Assembly (NCBI GenBank): GCA_000181795.3
Contig: CM012954.1
Location: 3,650,769 to 3,714,768 of the forward strand
DNA length: 64,000 nucleotides
DNA from: Trichinella spiralis
Lineage: Eukaryota > Nematoda > Enoplea > Trichinellida > Trichinellidae
Reading direction: 5' to 3'
Shown: positions 25,697 through 37,810 of the stretch, piece by piece
Position numbering within the stretch: the first letter of the stretch is position 1
Layout of the letters: the number at the start of each line of letters is the position of its first letter
Notes under the pieces: model-generated
Told to the model about the DNA's origin: nothing
The model's input: only the letters and a program-made list of their open reading frames with translations
The model's database searches: none
Position numbers and translations under genes: made by a program

Positions 25697-26442
25697 ATGT
25701 TGCACGATTTGTTGTTATTTTCTGTTGCTTACTTTGTCGTTTGCAATATCAATTGTGCAGTAGTTGTTGGTGAGCCGATTGTCGGCGGACTGACGCCAGC
25801 CGACGACGACGATCCGAAAGTGCGTCAGATGATACAGTATGCCGTTCAGCAGTTGAACGAAAAATCCAAAGAACCATTTTTGAGGAAGTTGATTTCACTG
25901 AAAAACGCTGCAGTGCAAGTTGTTCAAGGGGCGTTGTATCATTTGAATATTTTGGTCGCTGAAACTGATTGCAAAAAAGGAGAAGTATGTGTGTATGGCG
26001 CGTTCTTATCCCGCACTGTGCTTTAGTATTTTTTTCACGTTCAATTTTATTTCTCATCTTGTAGAATGTTGAGAATGTGCAAAATTGCAAAACAACACCG
26101 GATGGTTTGAGTCAAGAGTGTTTCATCAAAATCTGGGAACGGGAATGGTTGAATTTTATCAAAGTGATGAAAACCAAATGCAAAGAAGCAAGCCTGCCGA
26201 CGGTGAATATCACCGACACTTCGAAACCGGCCGACGATCCGCAAGTTGGAGTCATTGCCACGCCGGAAAATAGCACCATACCAGCCGAAGAAATTATTAC
26301 AACAGTCGCTGTTGATCAAGAAGATGATCAACAATCATCAACAGCACTGATATCCTCGGATGCAGAAATTGCAGCTACACTTCTTACGATCACCACCATC
26401 GATGATTCACTAACAAACAAAACTGAACCTTCTGACATGTGA
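25697..26442 (+). CDS. secreted cystatin-like cysteine protease inhibitor with long tail
   Basis: Two exons, 25697-25984 and 26065-26442; 221 aa. The ATG at 25697 opens a signal peptide (MLHDLLLFSVAYFVVCNINC). The cystatin domain (about 28-142) shows the N-terminal Gly pair in IVGGLTPAD, a long helix (VRQMIQYAVQQLNEK), the Q-x-V-x-G hairpin as QVVQG, and four cysteines in the type-2 pattern (DCKKG, NCKTT, ECFIK, KCKEA). The second-hairpin Pro-Trp is not obvious; EWLNF occupies that part. After the domain comes an unusual tail of about 75 aa rich in Thr, Ser, Asp and Glu, with no cysteine. Cystatins block papain-like proteases; secreted ones in parasitic worms can act on host cathepsins. Family is confident, activity inferred. 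Confidence 0.8.
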
Positions 26443-28754
26443 TTATTGTATTTATTTTTCAAAAAAAAGTTTGTTTCAGTAGTCCAATTTTGCAATTTGC
26501 TCCTTTGATAATGTTCGTGTTTTTCTGTGCTATTAAACATACATAAAGCAAGAAAAAAGCTTCTATTAAACTTTCCATTTGTTAATGTCAGTGGAAACAT
26601 CACTTTGCCCTAAAAGCATCAAATTTATTCTTTTGTCTCACGTAATCAACTTGTTGACCAATATTTAAACTTTTGTAAATCATAACAAACTAGGTCTGCT
26701 GTCAATTTAAATCCGGTAATTGCTTCAACAATTTTTAAAGACCATAATCACTAATTTCACCGATTTAAAATTATATAAATTTAAAAAAAATTATAAAAAT
26801 TATTTTTTATGATTAATTATTGTCGAAAAACGAAAAACTGATAATTTGAATTTATAGTTCAAATTCAAATGTATTATATATATATATATATATATACTTG
26901 ATTGTCGAATTATAAAGTACAGTAAACGAAAACCGCCTTCTGTATTGGAAAATGTGGACACGTGGACAGGATTCTGTTTATTCGATTGATCATGAAAATC
27001 TATGGTAAGCCCGTTAAAAGGTGCGTGTTATTATCAATTAAAATTATTTCAATTGCATCATCGACACAGAAAAGTGATGTTCAATGAAAATAATCATTTC
27101 AAGTCTGTTTTCATTTGACGGTCATTTTCAATCGATTTTGTTCAATGTTTTTTCCCGAATGGTTAATTGGTGAAAATTTTATTGTTGAAAATTATCGCTG
27201 ACCGACCGGAATTTCGTGCAATTTAAATATACCCTGTAATGTTGGTGTGTATATAGTTTTTATTTGTGCAATTGTCGAGTAACTTTGCGATTTATTATTT
27301 AGATGTTGCTAATTTGTTTCCGTCGTGTAAAATTGAACCATCGTTGTGCGGAACATTTCGTTATTGATAATCGAAATGTTGTTCCCGTTTGGTAATAATG
27401 ATCAAAGTTTTGAACGAAGTTGTAAGTGAAACATCGCCGTCGTGAATCGTCTGGTCAGTGGAAAAGCACCCCGGAGAGTTGTTTGTTGTACATTTGCCGA
27501 CGTTTGCGGCAGATCGGAAGTGATCAAGCTGTTCAACTTTCTTTGGCTCAGGCTGAATAATTGTCATAGCCGCTTAGCGTTGCTTAATCGAATCGACAAA
27601 TTGTTTCAAAAGTTGTTTTCACTGCAAAAATAACTGCCCAAACCGAAGCGAAAAGACTGTTTTTCAGCAAATCGACGACGGTTCAATTTTTGAAACCAAG
27701 AGATGGAACAAGTTAATTTTTTTTTGCCAAATAATTTCGTCGCTTGTTTTTTGCCAATGAATGACCGACCGACCGACAGATGAAGCAGTCCAGACCACTG
27801 TCGACGGTGCCGGCAATCTTCTTCAATTAAGAACACTTATTTCTGAAAGATGAAAGAAGCTTTATTATTTAATGTAATAACTGCCATCATTCAACAACTG
27901 CCAAGTCGATAGGCCGAATCGATGGCAGTCAGGGCACCACAAGTCGGACACGTTCGTGTTTTATCGACTCTTATACAAGCTGCTGGACCTTAATGGAACT
28001 GGTGAATTAGCGTTGTCGAATGGTGAATTACCACTGGGCAGTGGTCTGTCATTAAATTGTTCCATGTATGGCCATTTGGTTCAACAGCCGAATCTATCTG
28101 AGACTTTTGGTTGGTTCTGATTGGTGGTTATCCTAACGAATGTGATGGAACAACAAAATAATATCGACCATGTGTTTGTTGTCACTTTGAAAATTGCTCA
28201 TTTTTGCATGTTTGTTTTGCAAATTATGAATTTCAACGATTGAAAGAAAAATTCTTTATCAACGCCGAGCACAAGGTAACCGGCTAGATGGGGTTGTTGA
28301 AAAACATCACAACGTCGGTTCCGTGATGACGGATCGATCTCAGGTAGTGTCGAATAGTTTCGCCGTTGGATTCAGCAACCGTGGCTTGTGATTGGTCACA
28401 TTTGTTCTCATTGATTTCGAAGCGTCAATGTTTCCCGTTTGGACAGGAATTTCATTTTGGAAGCAGCTTCAGAATCCACAGCCGCAGCAAACAGGAAAAA
28501 AACAGTGAAAGCAGAAAATCTCATAACACACACACACACATCACGCAGACAGACGACGAGATGATGGAAAGTTGTGTGCGTCAGAATTGGGGCTTCTTCG
28601 CCGTGTGAAGAAAGTGAAGGCAGTGGTGCCTTGGAAAATTGATCGGGTGGATTTTTTTTTACCAGCATACCAGTGTGGTTGGTGGAGGAGGCGGAGGCGG
28701 CAGCGGTTGGCCAGTGCTCGTGCTTGTGCCAATAATGCTTGAGCAGTATCGCCG
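26443..28754. other. long intergenic region upstream of neurexin
   Basis: The first half is AT-rich with a (TA)n tract (26874-26896). From about 27.3 to 28.75 kb the sequence becomes less AT-rich, with blocks such as GACCGACCGACCGACAG and CACACACACACA, and probably holds the neurexin promoter and 5' leader. Frames on both strands here (for example the minus-strand one at 28541-28957) are unsupported and partly antisense to neurexin exon 1. Confidence 0.5.
26874..26896. repeat. (TA)n microsatellite
   Basis: About 11 TA units in intergenic DNA. Confidence 0.9.
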
Positions 28755-30274
28755 ATGGTAAAGCAACGACAACGACGGTTGTACAAGAGTTGTGTTGGTG
28801 TTTCAGCCTTCATCTTGTTGGCTTTGTTCGGCTTCGGTGCCGGTCCGGTGTCGGCAATTACGCTAGAAGGTTCCGGATCTTCGTACGCCCGTTTCCCAAG
28901 ATGGCACCAAGCTTTCGAAAATGTGCTCAGCGTCGAACTCAGGACCAAAAAGCCCAACGCTTTGCTGATTTACATTGACGACAGTGGATTGGGCAATTTT
29001 TACGAAATTAGCATTTTCGAGGGGAAAATTCGTCTACAATTTCGCCTTGGTGCCAGACAGTTGAAGAACAACGCCACTGCAACTCAGTTGGCATTGAATG
29101 GGACGACGGCGAAACTTTTGCAAATAGAAGACGTGCAAGTGGACGATGGTCAGTGGCATCGGGTGGTACTGTATCACTTTTGGGAAACGGTCAAGCTCCA
29201 AGTGGATCAGAGTGTGGTTTTTTCAAAAGTGCTCGATCAGCAAGATTTTGTCTTTGCCGACTACGAGCAAAGCAGCGACGTGTACGTCGGCGGCTTGCCA
29301 GTTGCCATGCAAGCGTCGAGTTTGTCGTTTCCATTCGCCAAAGCACTGCCCAGATTCGAAGGTTCAATAAGGAACTTGATCTACAGAACAGTGCCGCATG
29401 GCATCACCGCCCCTTCTATACTACAAGCCGACGGCATACGTGAAAGTGACAACGATTACTGTACAACGACGACAACGTCTTATTGTTCGGGACATGGCAT
29501 TTGTTACAGTTCGGATACTGGACCAATGTGCAACTGCAATCTCGGTCGTTACGGTGACACTTGTTTGTCAGGTAATAAGCATTTTAATTTTTGATTTATT
29601 TAAAAATTTTAATCCACCTCTCTCTCGCCTTTTTCCATCATCTATAATTTGCCCATTAATAATTATTCTCGTTTGAAAATATTCTGCTCATTTTCCGCGG
29701 CTGCATTGTGTAATTTGTCAGAACGTGCAATTTGATGTCGACAATTTTTACTATTTTTTTTCATTTCTCTCTATTCACGTCCGTAATTAGTTATTGTATT
29801 GATGAAATTTAGTTTTAATTGTAATTGTGTGGTTTTATCAAATATTGAAAATTTTTTAATTGGCATAATATCTATTCTATTGAACATCTTCTCAACAGCA
29901 GCTTTTTCAATCTGTGCTAGTCCATGTTTGGAAGTTTTTATTATCTTGATATATTTACACATATGCAAATTAGTAATAGTGACTTTTGGCTGAAATTTCC
30001 ACTAGAAGTTCAATTTATTTCAGTCTTATCTTTATTAGGATTGTTTCGTTCCTTTTCTTTGCTTATCTTTCGCGGAAGGGGATTTTGTAAAAATTCGCAC
30101 GACGCTTCTTCAATAAAACACTAGCAGCAGTTAGTTAATCTTTACTAATACTGGCAGATTAGAACAGTGGAGAGGAAGGCTTTTCTTTTTCTTCTCTCTA
30201 CTCACTCATTCTTTTTCCACACTGTGCATGTGATGGTCTATTACACCGCATACCAAATATGAATGTATATATTA

Positions 30275-30337
<63 letters not shown>

Positions 30338-33300
30338 GCAACATTATTGACTCGTTGACCACTGCTCACTTTTTCACTGCAAAAATGGTCAAGATTTGAG
30401 TAGCTTGTGGGTGGTAGCTATTCTTTCAACCTTCTACTGTTGTTGTTGTCGGCTTGTGTGTAATTTAGTCGTTTTGTTTGTTGCGATGCTTCTTCTAAAA
30501 ATAGATAATTTTCTGTTGTCATCGCGTGGTTGAATGATGCAGATTTGTGCTATTGTTTTGCGAATCGTTAAATATTTGTGAATGCTTGATGCTATTTTTG
30601 TTTGTCAAACCAATCGAATTGGTTTGCTTAATTTCCTTTTCAAGCGTTTTCACCAATTCTTTTCATCTCCAAAGCAGCACATTTAAGCTCTTTAACGATT
30701 TTTTTATGATTCTACTATTAATATTCGAACAATAATAATAATAATAATAATAATAGTAAAGAATTATTAATTGAACTGTTCAAGTGAAAATAATTTTTGA
30801 ATAATAAAAACTGGTACACCAGACTGATGTTTGAGATGTAAAACGTATGAGATGTATAAGCGTATGCGTAAGCGTGTTGAATTGATGAGAAAAGATTTGG
30901 AACATCCTCTTGTTGAGTAAAGTAGCATGCAGCAGCGGCGGCAGCTAATGTTGTTCGTTCGATGGGTTGAATTTTCACTTTTGCTTGTTGATTAATGCTG
31001 ACGTTCGACGATTGGCAACGTTCAGTGTTGTTCAATTCAACTGTCATTCATGTCAGATCTGTTCCGCTTGGAGCATGCAAATTTGTTTAATTTGTAAACC
31101 GCTCATTGGGCTGACTGATTGGTTGACCAAGTTGACTGGCCGACCGTTTTTCATTTTTCCACAATGCTCGATTTTGTTGACCCCACCCAATATGGCCTGC
31201 GGTCGGTTGGTTGTGTCGATCAACAGCAGCAGCATTCAATCGGGCTAGTTAAGCTGATTATGTATATATATATATATATATATATAATATAACTAATAAT
31301 ATTTATCAATGCTCAAATTGACACAATTTTACTGAAACTCTACGATGATGATGATGATTGAATGAAAGCGACTCGTTTGCATCAACGATTAATTAATATC
31401 CAATCTTTTCCAAGCTTATTCTTTCATTGTTTGATCGTTTTATTCATTGTAAAACACAAACTAACTGACTAATTAATTAATAAATATGGTTTTATAACAA
31501 ATCAATAAAAATGCGAAATTTCAATTGATTTGTAATAATTATCACGTGATTTTGGTTTTGTTTTTCGTGTAGAGAAAAAAACACTCGAAGTGATGTTATT
31601 TGCCGGTCAGTTGTTTGGCTTTGATCGGTGGAGTATTAAAAATGGTATATTGTCGAGAAGTGAACAAGTTAGATTGCAATTCAAAACGAGAAGGCAGTCG
31701 GGTTTGTTATTTTTGTACGGAAATGATATGGTAAATGCTCATTTCAAATGGAAAAAGTGAAAAAAAATATAAATTTAAATTATATTCATTTGTTTTGTTT
31801 TAATGTAGGAATTTGTACGAATTGCACTTCAAAATGGAGCCGTGTCGGCGGTGAGCAAGCTGCAGCAGACGGTCCAAGACGCTCGTGTGGTTCCGTTCAA
31901 GTCGAGCTTTTCGGACCAGAAGCTCGGCTTCGGCGACGGCCAATGGCATAGTCTCACTTTCAGCCGCAAGCTCAATCAGGTTGGCGTGGAGAGAAAAATT
32001 TGCATACGATTTCTATACTCAAAGAGCACAGTGCACACGTTGATTTTATTTGTTCTGTTTGTCTGTCTTGTTCTTCTTGTTTGTTCGTTCGTTTGTTTGT
32101 CTGTTTTAAACTTTAAATTTTTTAATGAATTACTTTTCCAACGAGTGCAAGAAAGAAAGAGAAAGAAAATATTTGCGGATCAATTATTTTTCACGTTGTT
32201 AACTTTTTATAGTTCAACCCTGATTCGATGACGGCGACTGTAAGTACGGTACATAGGTATTATACATTTGGCTTTTTTGGCATGCGTTCGGCTTTTGATA
32301 TGCTTTATGTGTGTGTTTGTGTGTGTACTCATCTGCTGTACTGTATAACAAATTGGTCAGTTCAATTTAGCAGCAGCCAAAAAAAAAGTAAACAACGAAA
32401 CGCGCACATTTTAATTTCACTTGCTAAGCATGGATCATTTCGATTTGCACAGTGCTAGAGAAAGCTTTTACTTCGGCACTGCTTGATTTTTTTGCTTCTT
32501 CTTCGCTCTATTTTTCATCTTGCTTTGTTGAAAATTGATGATTATTATTTTTCTTGAAAAAAAATGACGTGCTATTTACATTAATATCCATTTGCATAAT
32601 TTGCATATTCGCTTCCACAACACGAACAGGAAAAGGAGAATTTTTGTTTGTAAAATAATTATTCTGCTTCTTCTACTTTTATTGTGCTTCTTTTTTCCAA
32701 TCAAACGTTGCACTTGGATCAATTGCAATGGCAAAGTTGAAAGTGCACATTTTATTTATTTCAGCCAAAGCTGTCGGGCATGCGATGAAAACGGTAGTGC
32801 TTAGAGCAGTCGATGATTTGCGTTTTTTTTGTTTCTCAGAAACATTAATGCTGCAATATAAATGAGAAATTATTATTTTTTAATATTCAAATTTTTTTAC
32901 ATAGTATTTTATATCAGGTTTTTTTTCTTTTATTTTCTGCAGGTGAAATTGAGCGTCGACGATGTGTTCTCCAGCGTGAGGGATGTAGTGGAGCAGAGCA
33001 TGTTTTACACCAATTTCGTTTACGTCGGCGGTGTGATGCAATCGTTGTCGAACGAGACCAATTCCTTGTGGACAAATTTCAGCGGTTGTCTCAGAAATGT
33101 ATTTTGAAATTTTATTTATTTCAAAGCACATACAAACAATTTGTTTGTCTGTTTGAAGGTACATTTTATTGCTGACCAAAGGCGCATAGATTTGTTGGAA
33201 GAGTTGAACAAACAGTCGGGTCTGGTGCAGACGGTTGTGGGCAATGTGACCAGGGAGTGTCGGCAGTCGTTTTCGGTCGAAGCGGTCACTTTTGTCAATT

Positions 33301-36300
33301 GGCACAGCAGCTTGGCTTTGACCAATCGCTGGACGGGCGGCAACGACGGTCAACTGGTGGCTTTCAAATTCCGCACCAACGAACCGTACGGTCTGCTGCT
33401 CCACTGCGGGCCGGCCGAGCCGCATCTCTCGGACTTGTTGGCCGTGGAAATTTTCGCCGGCCACTTGTACTTTGTGATCGACCTCGGCAGCGGCACGTCG
33501 CGCTTGCAGGCCAGCGGTCGGCTGGTAGCCGACGGTCACTGGCACTCGGTCAACATGACCAGACGTTGGCGAAGTGGGCAAATTTACGTCGACAACTGGC
33601 GCGTCGACTTCTCCACACCCGGCAAGGAGAAAATGCTCGACACGGCGGATGTGGTTCAATTTGGCTATTCAGTCGCCGAAGCGCGCAATTTGCCGCCGTC
33701 GGTTTGGACCGCCACTTTGGGGCGTGGCTTCGTCGGCTGTTTGAAAGACGTCATCCTGGACGGCGTGTCGTTGGATTTGATCGGCCTGTTGCCCCACCAG
33801 CGTCAACGGGACGTGGTCGTCGGCTGCTACGACATGCTGCCGCAGTGTACGGAAGTGAGCTGCAAAAATGGCGGCCGTTGTATCGAAGGGTGGAATCGTT
33901 ATTACTGCGACTGCAGTGCTGTATTTTACTCCGGCGATCGTTGTGAGCAAGGTTGTTTGTTGTTCTCGTCTGTTTGTTTCTTTATTTTTACCTGTTGTTC
34001 ATCCTGTGTATAGAGATGTTCGTTGCCAATTTGGAAAGCAATTCTCAAATTGTGGTCAATTTTTTCAATCCACTACGCACCCAAGTGGAAGATGTTCGCC
34101 TGAAATTCCGATCGAAAAAAGTCAACGGCTTGTTGATGCTGGCTGTCGATTTGCGCAGGAAAATTTGCTTCGGCTTGCAGCTAGTCAACAGGCGGTTGGA
34201 ATTTTTTCTCTCGTCGTCCACTTTTTTTCAGGTTTCATTCTCCATTTCCCATTTTTGAAACTTCTCATCATCGCATGCAAATTTGTTCAGAATGTCCACT
34301 GGGATGTGAAATTGCGCGAAAATTATTGGCACTCGGTCGCTCTATTTCGTACTGGTCAACGGTTGGAACTTGTGCTTGACGGTGATCGATTAGCAGAAAA
34401 AGGTGATTGATTGATACCAGTAAACAAAAAATTCCACATGAGAAGGTAATTTGCTTGTTTTTTCTGAAGAAATATTATCCTTCGTCCAGCCGTTCCAATT
34501 GCAATACGATCGTCTGTACGTTGGTTCTGCCGAGGTTGATGCGGTTGCTGACCAGAGGGAGAAGATGTTTTACAACGAAAATGACCACCATTTCCACGGT
34601 GAAATGGCCGATTTCCAATTCAACGGCTTGCAAGTGTTGACGTTGGCTTGGCATGGTCAAATTGGACATTCGGGCGGTTCAGGTGCTGGTTCAGGGCTGT
34701 GGGCCGTTGGCGACGTTCGCAGTACCAACGTATTGTACAGTGCCGAGAGGGATTTTGTCGTCTCTTTCCAAGCGGACAGTTTTGCCAAAGTGTCGTTGGA
34801 AAAGCCGACAACAGTGACATTGGACAAGTTGGAGGTGAGCTTCACGTTTCGCACGACCGAAAAGAACGGCGTGCTACTCTACCGGCAAGGGGATTCGAGG
34901 AATTTTTTGCTCGTCGAATTGTTCAACGGTCGACTGATCTGTCGGTTCAATTCCACCGACTACAAGCACGCGCTGCAGTCCAACCACCCGTTGCCGTTGA
35001 ACGACCACAACTGGCACCACGTCGCATTTTACGATTCTGCACAGCACACAGGTGAGATTCGGCTCGTCGTCGACAATTATACGAGCAACTGGTCGTCGGA
35101 CAGTGTCCGGCCGAGGCCGGTGCGTTACAACGCCAGTCTGGTGATCGGATATCCCGGAGTTGAAGTTGCCGACCGTCTGGTCGACGTGTTGCCAAGCGGA
35201 CGCGGCTTCCAAGGTTGTATGGTGAATTTGAAAATTGACGGCTCGCCGGTGCGTCTGCTTCAAGACAGCGAAATGCAAGCCAACTTGCGTCGAGGATGTA
35301 CAAGTGAGTTGTTGTTGTTGGAAATTTTCCATTTTCGCGCCACTTGGAATTCACGCTGCAAGAGAAAAAAAAAATTCATCCCAACTTTTCAGAGATGTGT
35401 CCACGGGAACTTTGCATTGGCAAGGATGGATGTCCGTTGGAAAAGGTGCCGGCCGATTGTGACTGCCTGCTGACGGAAATCAGCGATCTGTACTGTTTGA
35501 ATCGTGAGCATCTTTGTTTTTTCCTTCTATTCTATTCTATTCTATTCGCCTGTGTTCAATTTGCATCTCTTTTCGAAGAAAGCGTAGCGTATCGTTTCGG
35601 TCCTCGCCCCGGCACTGTGCTGTTTCGTCTCGACGAGAACAGTCACGTTGGACCCGTACCGGACCGCGTTCTGATGGGCATTGTCACTTATCAAGCCGAT
35701 GCGGTTGTCATGCAAATGGTCACTTTGCCGGACAGCAGGCAAACGTTTGAACTGTTGATTGTAATTTGCAAACTTGTTCCACTTTTGTTTGAAAAAAAAG
35801 CTCCTCATCATTTAGGAAAATGGATATTTTGCCGTGAAATTTAGAGATCAATACGGCGAAAGTGTGCTAAGTGAAAAGTCGATTCAGCTCAACGACGGCC
35901 AGTATCATTTTGTTCAATTCAATCGATCCAGATTGGATCTCACTTTGCAGATTGATCAACAAGAGCGTGTTGTGACAAAGATGAAAGGTATGTGTGTGTG
36001 GGTGTGGGTGGAGAGCATGATAAAATTGCAAATTTGCATTCGACGCAGAAAATCTGTCCATCATCTCCCACAGGTCAAGCTAGCACCACCACTGCCAGTT
36101 GGATGAAGCATACGGATCGGTGGATCGCTTTGGGTGGCCGTTTCGACGGCCAAGTACAGACGAAACGTCGCCAGTTTCGACGCGGCAGCAGTTTACCGTT
36201 CAATGATGCATTTTATGGCATTCTCAGTTCGGTGCTTGTCAATGATTATCGTCTGCTGGAGTTGGCTTCTGCCGGAGATGAACGGGTGATTCTTGTCGGT

Positions 36301-37503
36301 GACGTTCGACGGCATCACTACTTCAACCACAACGAATCACAGTTGAATCATCTTGAACACCAACAATTGGAAACGACAATGCCAAACGAAGAAACCACCA
36401 CTACTGCTGCCACTGTTCGTGAAGATATTTTTGACAGCATCAATGACGATGTTGATGATTTGGAAAAAATTACCTCTGAAAATGAAGAAGCACTGGACAA
36501 CTTGCAAACTTTAATGGCCACGGTATATATATATATATATATATATATAGTGTTGTATGGTGAATGAAGATCATTGGAAAACATGCTTCTTTTTTAAGGA
36601 TCCTGTTCAGTGGAGCAGTGCGGCAGCGGCGGCGGCGGCAGCAGCAGCAGCCTCAGCAACAGCAACGACAACAACAACAACAACAAGTATAGATGAGTTG
36701 CTTCTTTCCGGTGAAGGGGATGGTCAACAGTTAGCAAGTTGTTCTCAGTTGCTTGACGACGAAGACTGCAGTGCGGAACAAAATGGTCAGTCAGTGAAAG
36801 CGAAACAGTATCATACAATTTAATAAAATGACATACAGTAGTAGTAACTGGCATCGTGATTTTGCAATTTTGGTTACTGTTTTTTCTCGCATTGAATTAC
36901 ATACAATTAATTTTTCATATTAATTTAGAATTAATAACGCCAGTTTTTCGATTCGACGAACCCGATGAAACTGAACCATCATCGCAGAGCAGCAGCGGCA
37001 GCAGTACTAGCCAACGACAGCAACAGCAAACTGTCACCGAGCCAAATCACCAGAAGACGACGATCGACGTTTCAGGATCTGCGAATCCAACGATTGAAAG
37101 TGCCACTTTCAAATCTGTGACCGGCAGGATATCCACCGAAGTCACAACGACAGTCAAGCCGAACGACACGCTTAACAACAAAGGCTTTCCAAGAACAAGC
37201 GTCATAGCCGGTGTATCTGTAGGACTGGTGGTCGTGTTGACGTTGATTCTATTTTACGTGTTCAAATGTCGCCAAGAGCCTCAAACTGCCATTGTTGCCG
37301 ATTACACCAGCATTAACAACAACGACCACAACACTGACGATAAGAGCAACAACATTTCTTTCGACAAGAATAAGCACCAGTGCAACAACAACAACAACAA
37401 CAAGTTGAATGAATGCTTTGCCCAGAGTATGGCGGTGATGATACCTCGTTATGCTAGCTTTTTTCCTAGTCAAAGCAAATCTGTCAAAGAGTGGTACGTC
37501 TGA
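28755..37503 (+). CDS. NRXN: alpha-neurexin
   Basis: Fourteen exons: 28755-29571, 31573-31730, 31809-31979, 32943-33098, 33159-33951, 34014-34231, 34291-34402, 34470-35303, 35393-35503, 35579-35760, 35816-35987, 36074-36522, 36599-36785, 36929-37503; 1644 aa, all phases close. A presynaptic adhesion receptor. Signal peptide 1-34; LNS1 (35-230); EGF-A (about 238-272, CSGHGICYSSDTGPMCNC); LNS2 (275-460); LNS3 (465-662); EGF-B (665-699, CKNGGRCIEGWNRYYCDC); LNS4 (702-890); LNS5 (925-1085); EGF-C (1087-1122, six Cys but diverged); LNS6 (1124-1315); a Ser/Thr-rich stalk with poly-Ala and poly-Thr; a transmembrane helix (about 1545-1566, VIAGVSVGLVVVLTLILFYVF); and a short tail ending KEWYV, the PDZ-binding motif. 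This is the full three LNS-EGF-LNS module plan of alpha-neurexins. It is convergent with STI1, about 300 bases apart. Confidence 0.97.
30279..30334. repeat. (TA)n microsatellite in neurexin intron 1
   Basis: About 28 perfect TA units, the longest TA run in the window. A shorter one lies at 31263-31286 in the same intron. Confidence 0.95.
30730..30756. repeat. (AAT)n microsatellite
   Basis: About eight AAT units within neurexin intron 1. Confidence 0.9.
31263..31286. repeat. (TA)n microsatellite
   Basis: Twelve TA units in neurexin intron 1. Confidence 0.9.
31980..32942 (+). other. neurexin intron 3 (about 960 bases)
   Basis: Phase-0 intron inside LNS2, between codons for KLNQ and VKLSVDD. 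No exon-like segment that keeps the frame was recognised, but its position in the second LNS domain makes a small alternative exon worth looking for in transcripts. Confidence 0.6.
36523..36550. repeat. (TA)n tract at a neurexin splice donor
   Basis: The GT donor of exon 12 is the first dinucleotide of a GTATATATA... run of about 13 TA units. Confidence 0.9.
36619..36688 (+). repeat. coding GCN/ACA triplet repeat, poly-Ala then poly-Thr
   Basis: In-frame GCG/GCA triplets give about eleven alanines, followed by ACA triplets giving a threonine run, in the extracellular stalk of neurexin. The mixed codon phase indicates repeat expansion rather than a conserved motif. Confidence 0.9.
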
Positions 37504-37754
37504 AGTTGAACGATTTCACTATACTGAATCAAATTTGCACTTGTTTGTTTAATTACTTGCTACTCTCAATCTATTTTCTCTCCATTCATACTCACATACA
37601 CACACATGTGAATGAAATTTGTGTATTTTTGCATTTCCAAACGTTTATTTCTCGTTTTCCATTTCAGATTATACATTTAAAGAACTGAAAGAATAATGAA
37701 TATTTTTCTTGGAAAAAATATCTATCTATCATTGAAAGAAGAAAGTATTGTTTT

Positions 37755-37780
37755 CATAATAATAATAATAATAATAATCA
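37755..37780. repeat. (AAT)n microsatellite
   Basis: About eight AAT units between the convergent neurexin and STI1 genes, which are about 300 bases apart. Confidence 0.85.
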
Positions 37781-37810
37781 ATCGCACACTGCATGTTGTG
37801 CTTCGCCGCT

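Larger units (their letters stand above)
29572..31572 (+). other. neurexin intron 1 (about 2 kb)
   Basis: The largest intron of the gene, phase 1, between EGF-A and LNS2. It carries three microsatellites and no recognised gene. Frames inside it are short and unsupported. Confidence 0.75.

Noticed and set aside
28541-28957. 138-codon minus-strand frame
   Set aside because: Antisense to the neurexin leader and signal-peptide exon, no domain or splice support.
32880-33659. 259-codon minus-strand frame
   Set aside because: Antisense to neurexin exons 4-5; the sense frame shows LNS and EGF motifs, this one shows none.
33257-33946. 229-codon plus-strand frame rich in Arg and Ser
   Set aside because: Alternative frame of neurexin exon 5, a product of its higher GC content.
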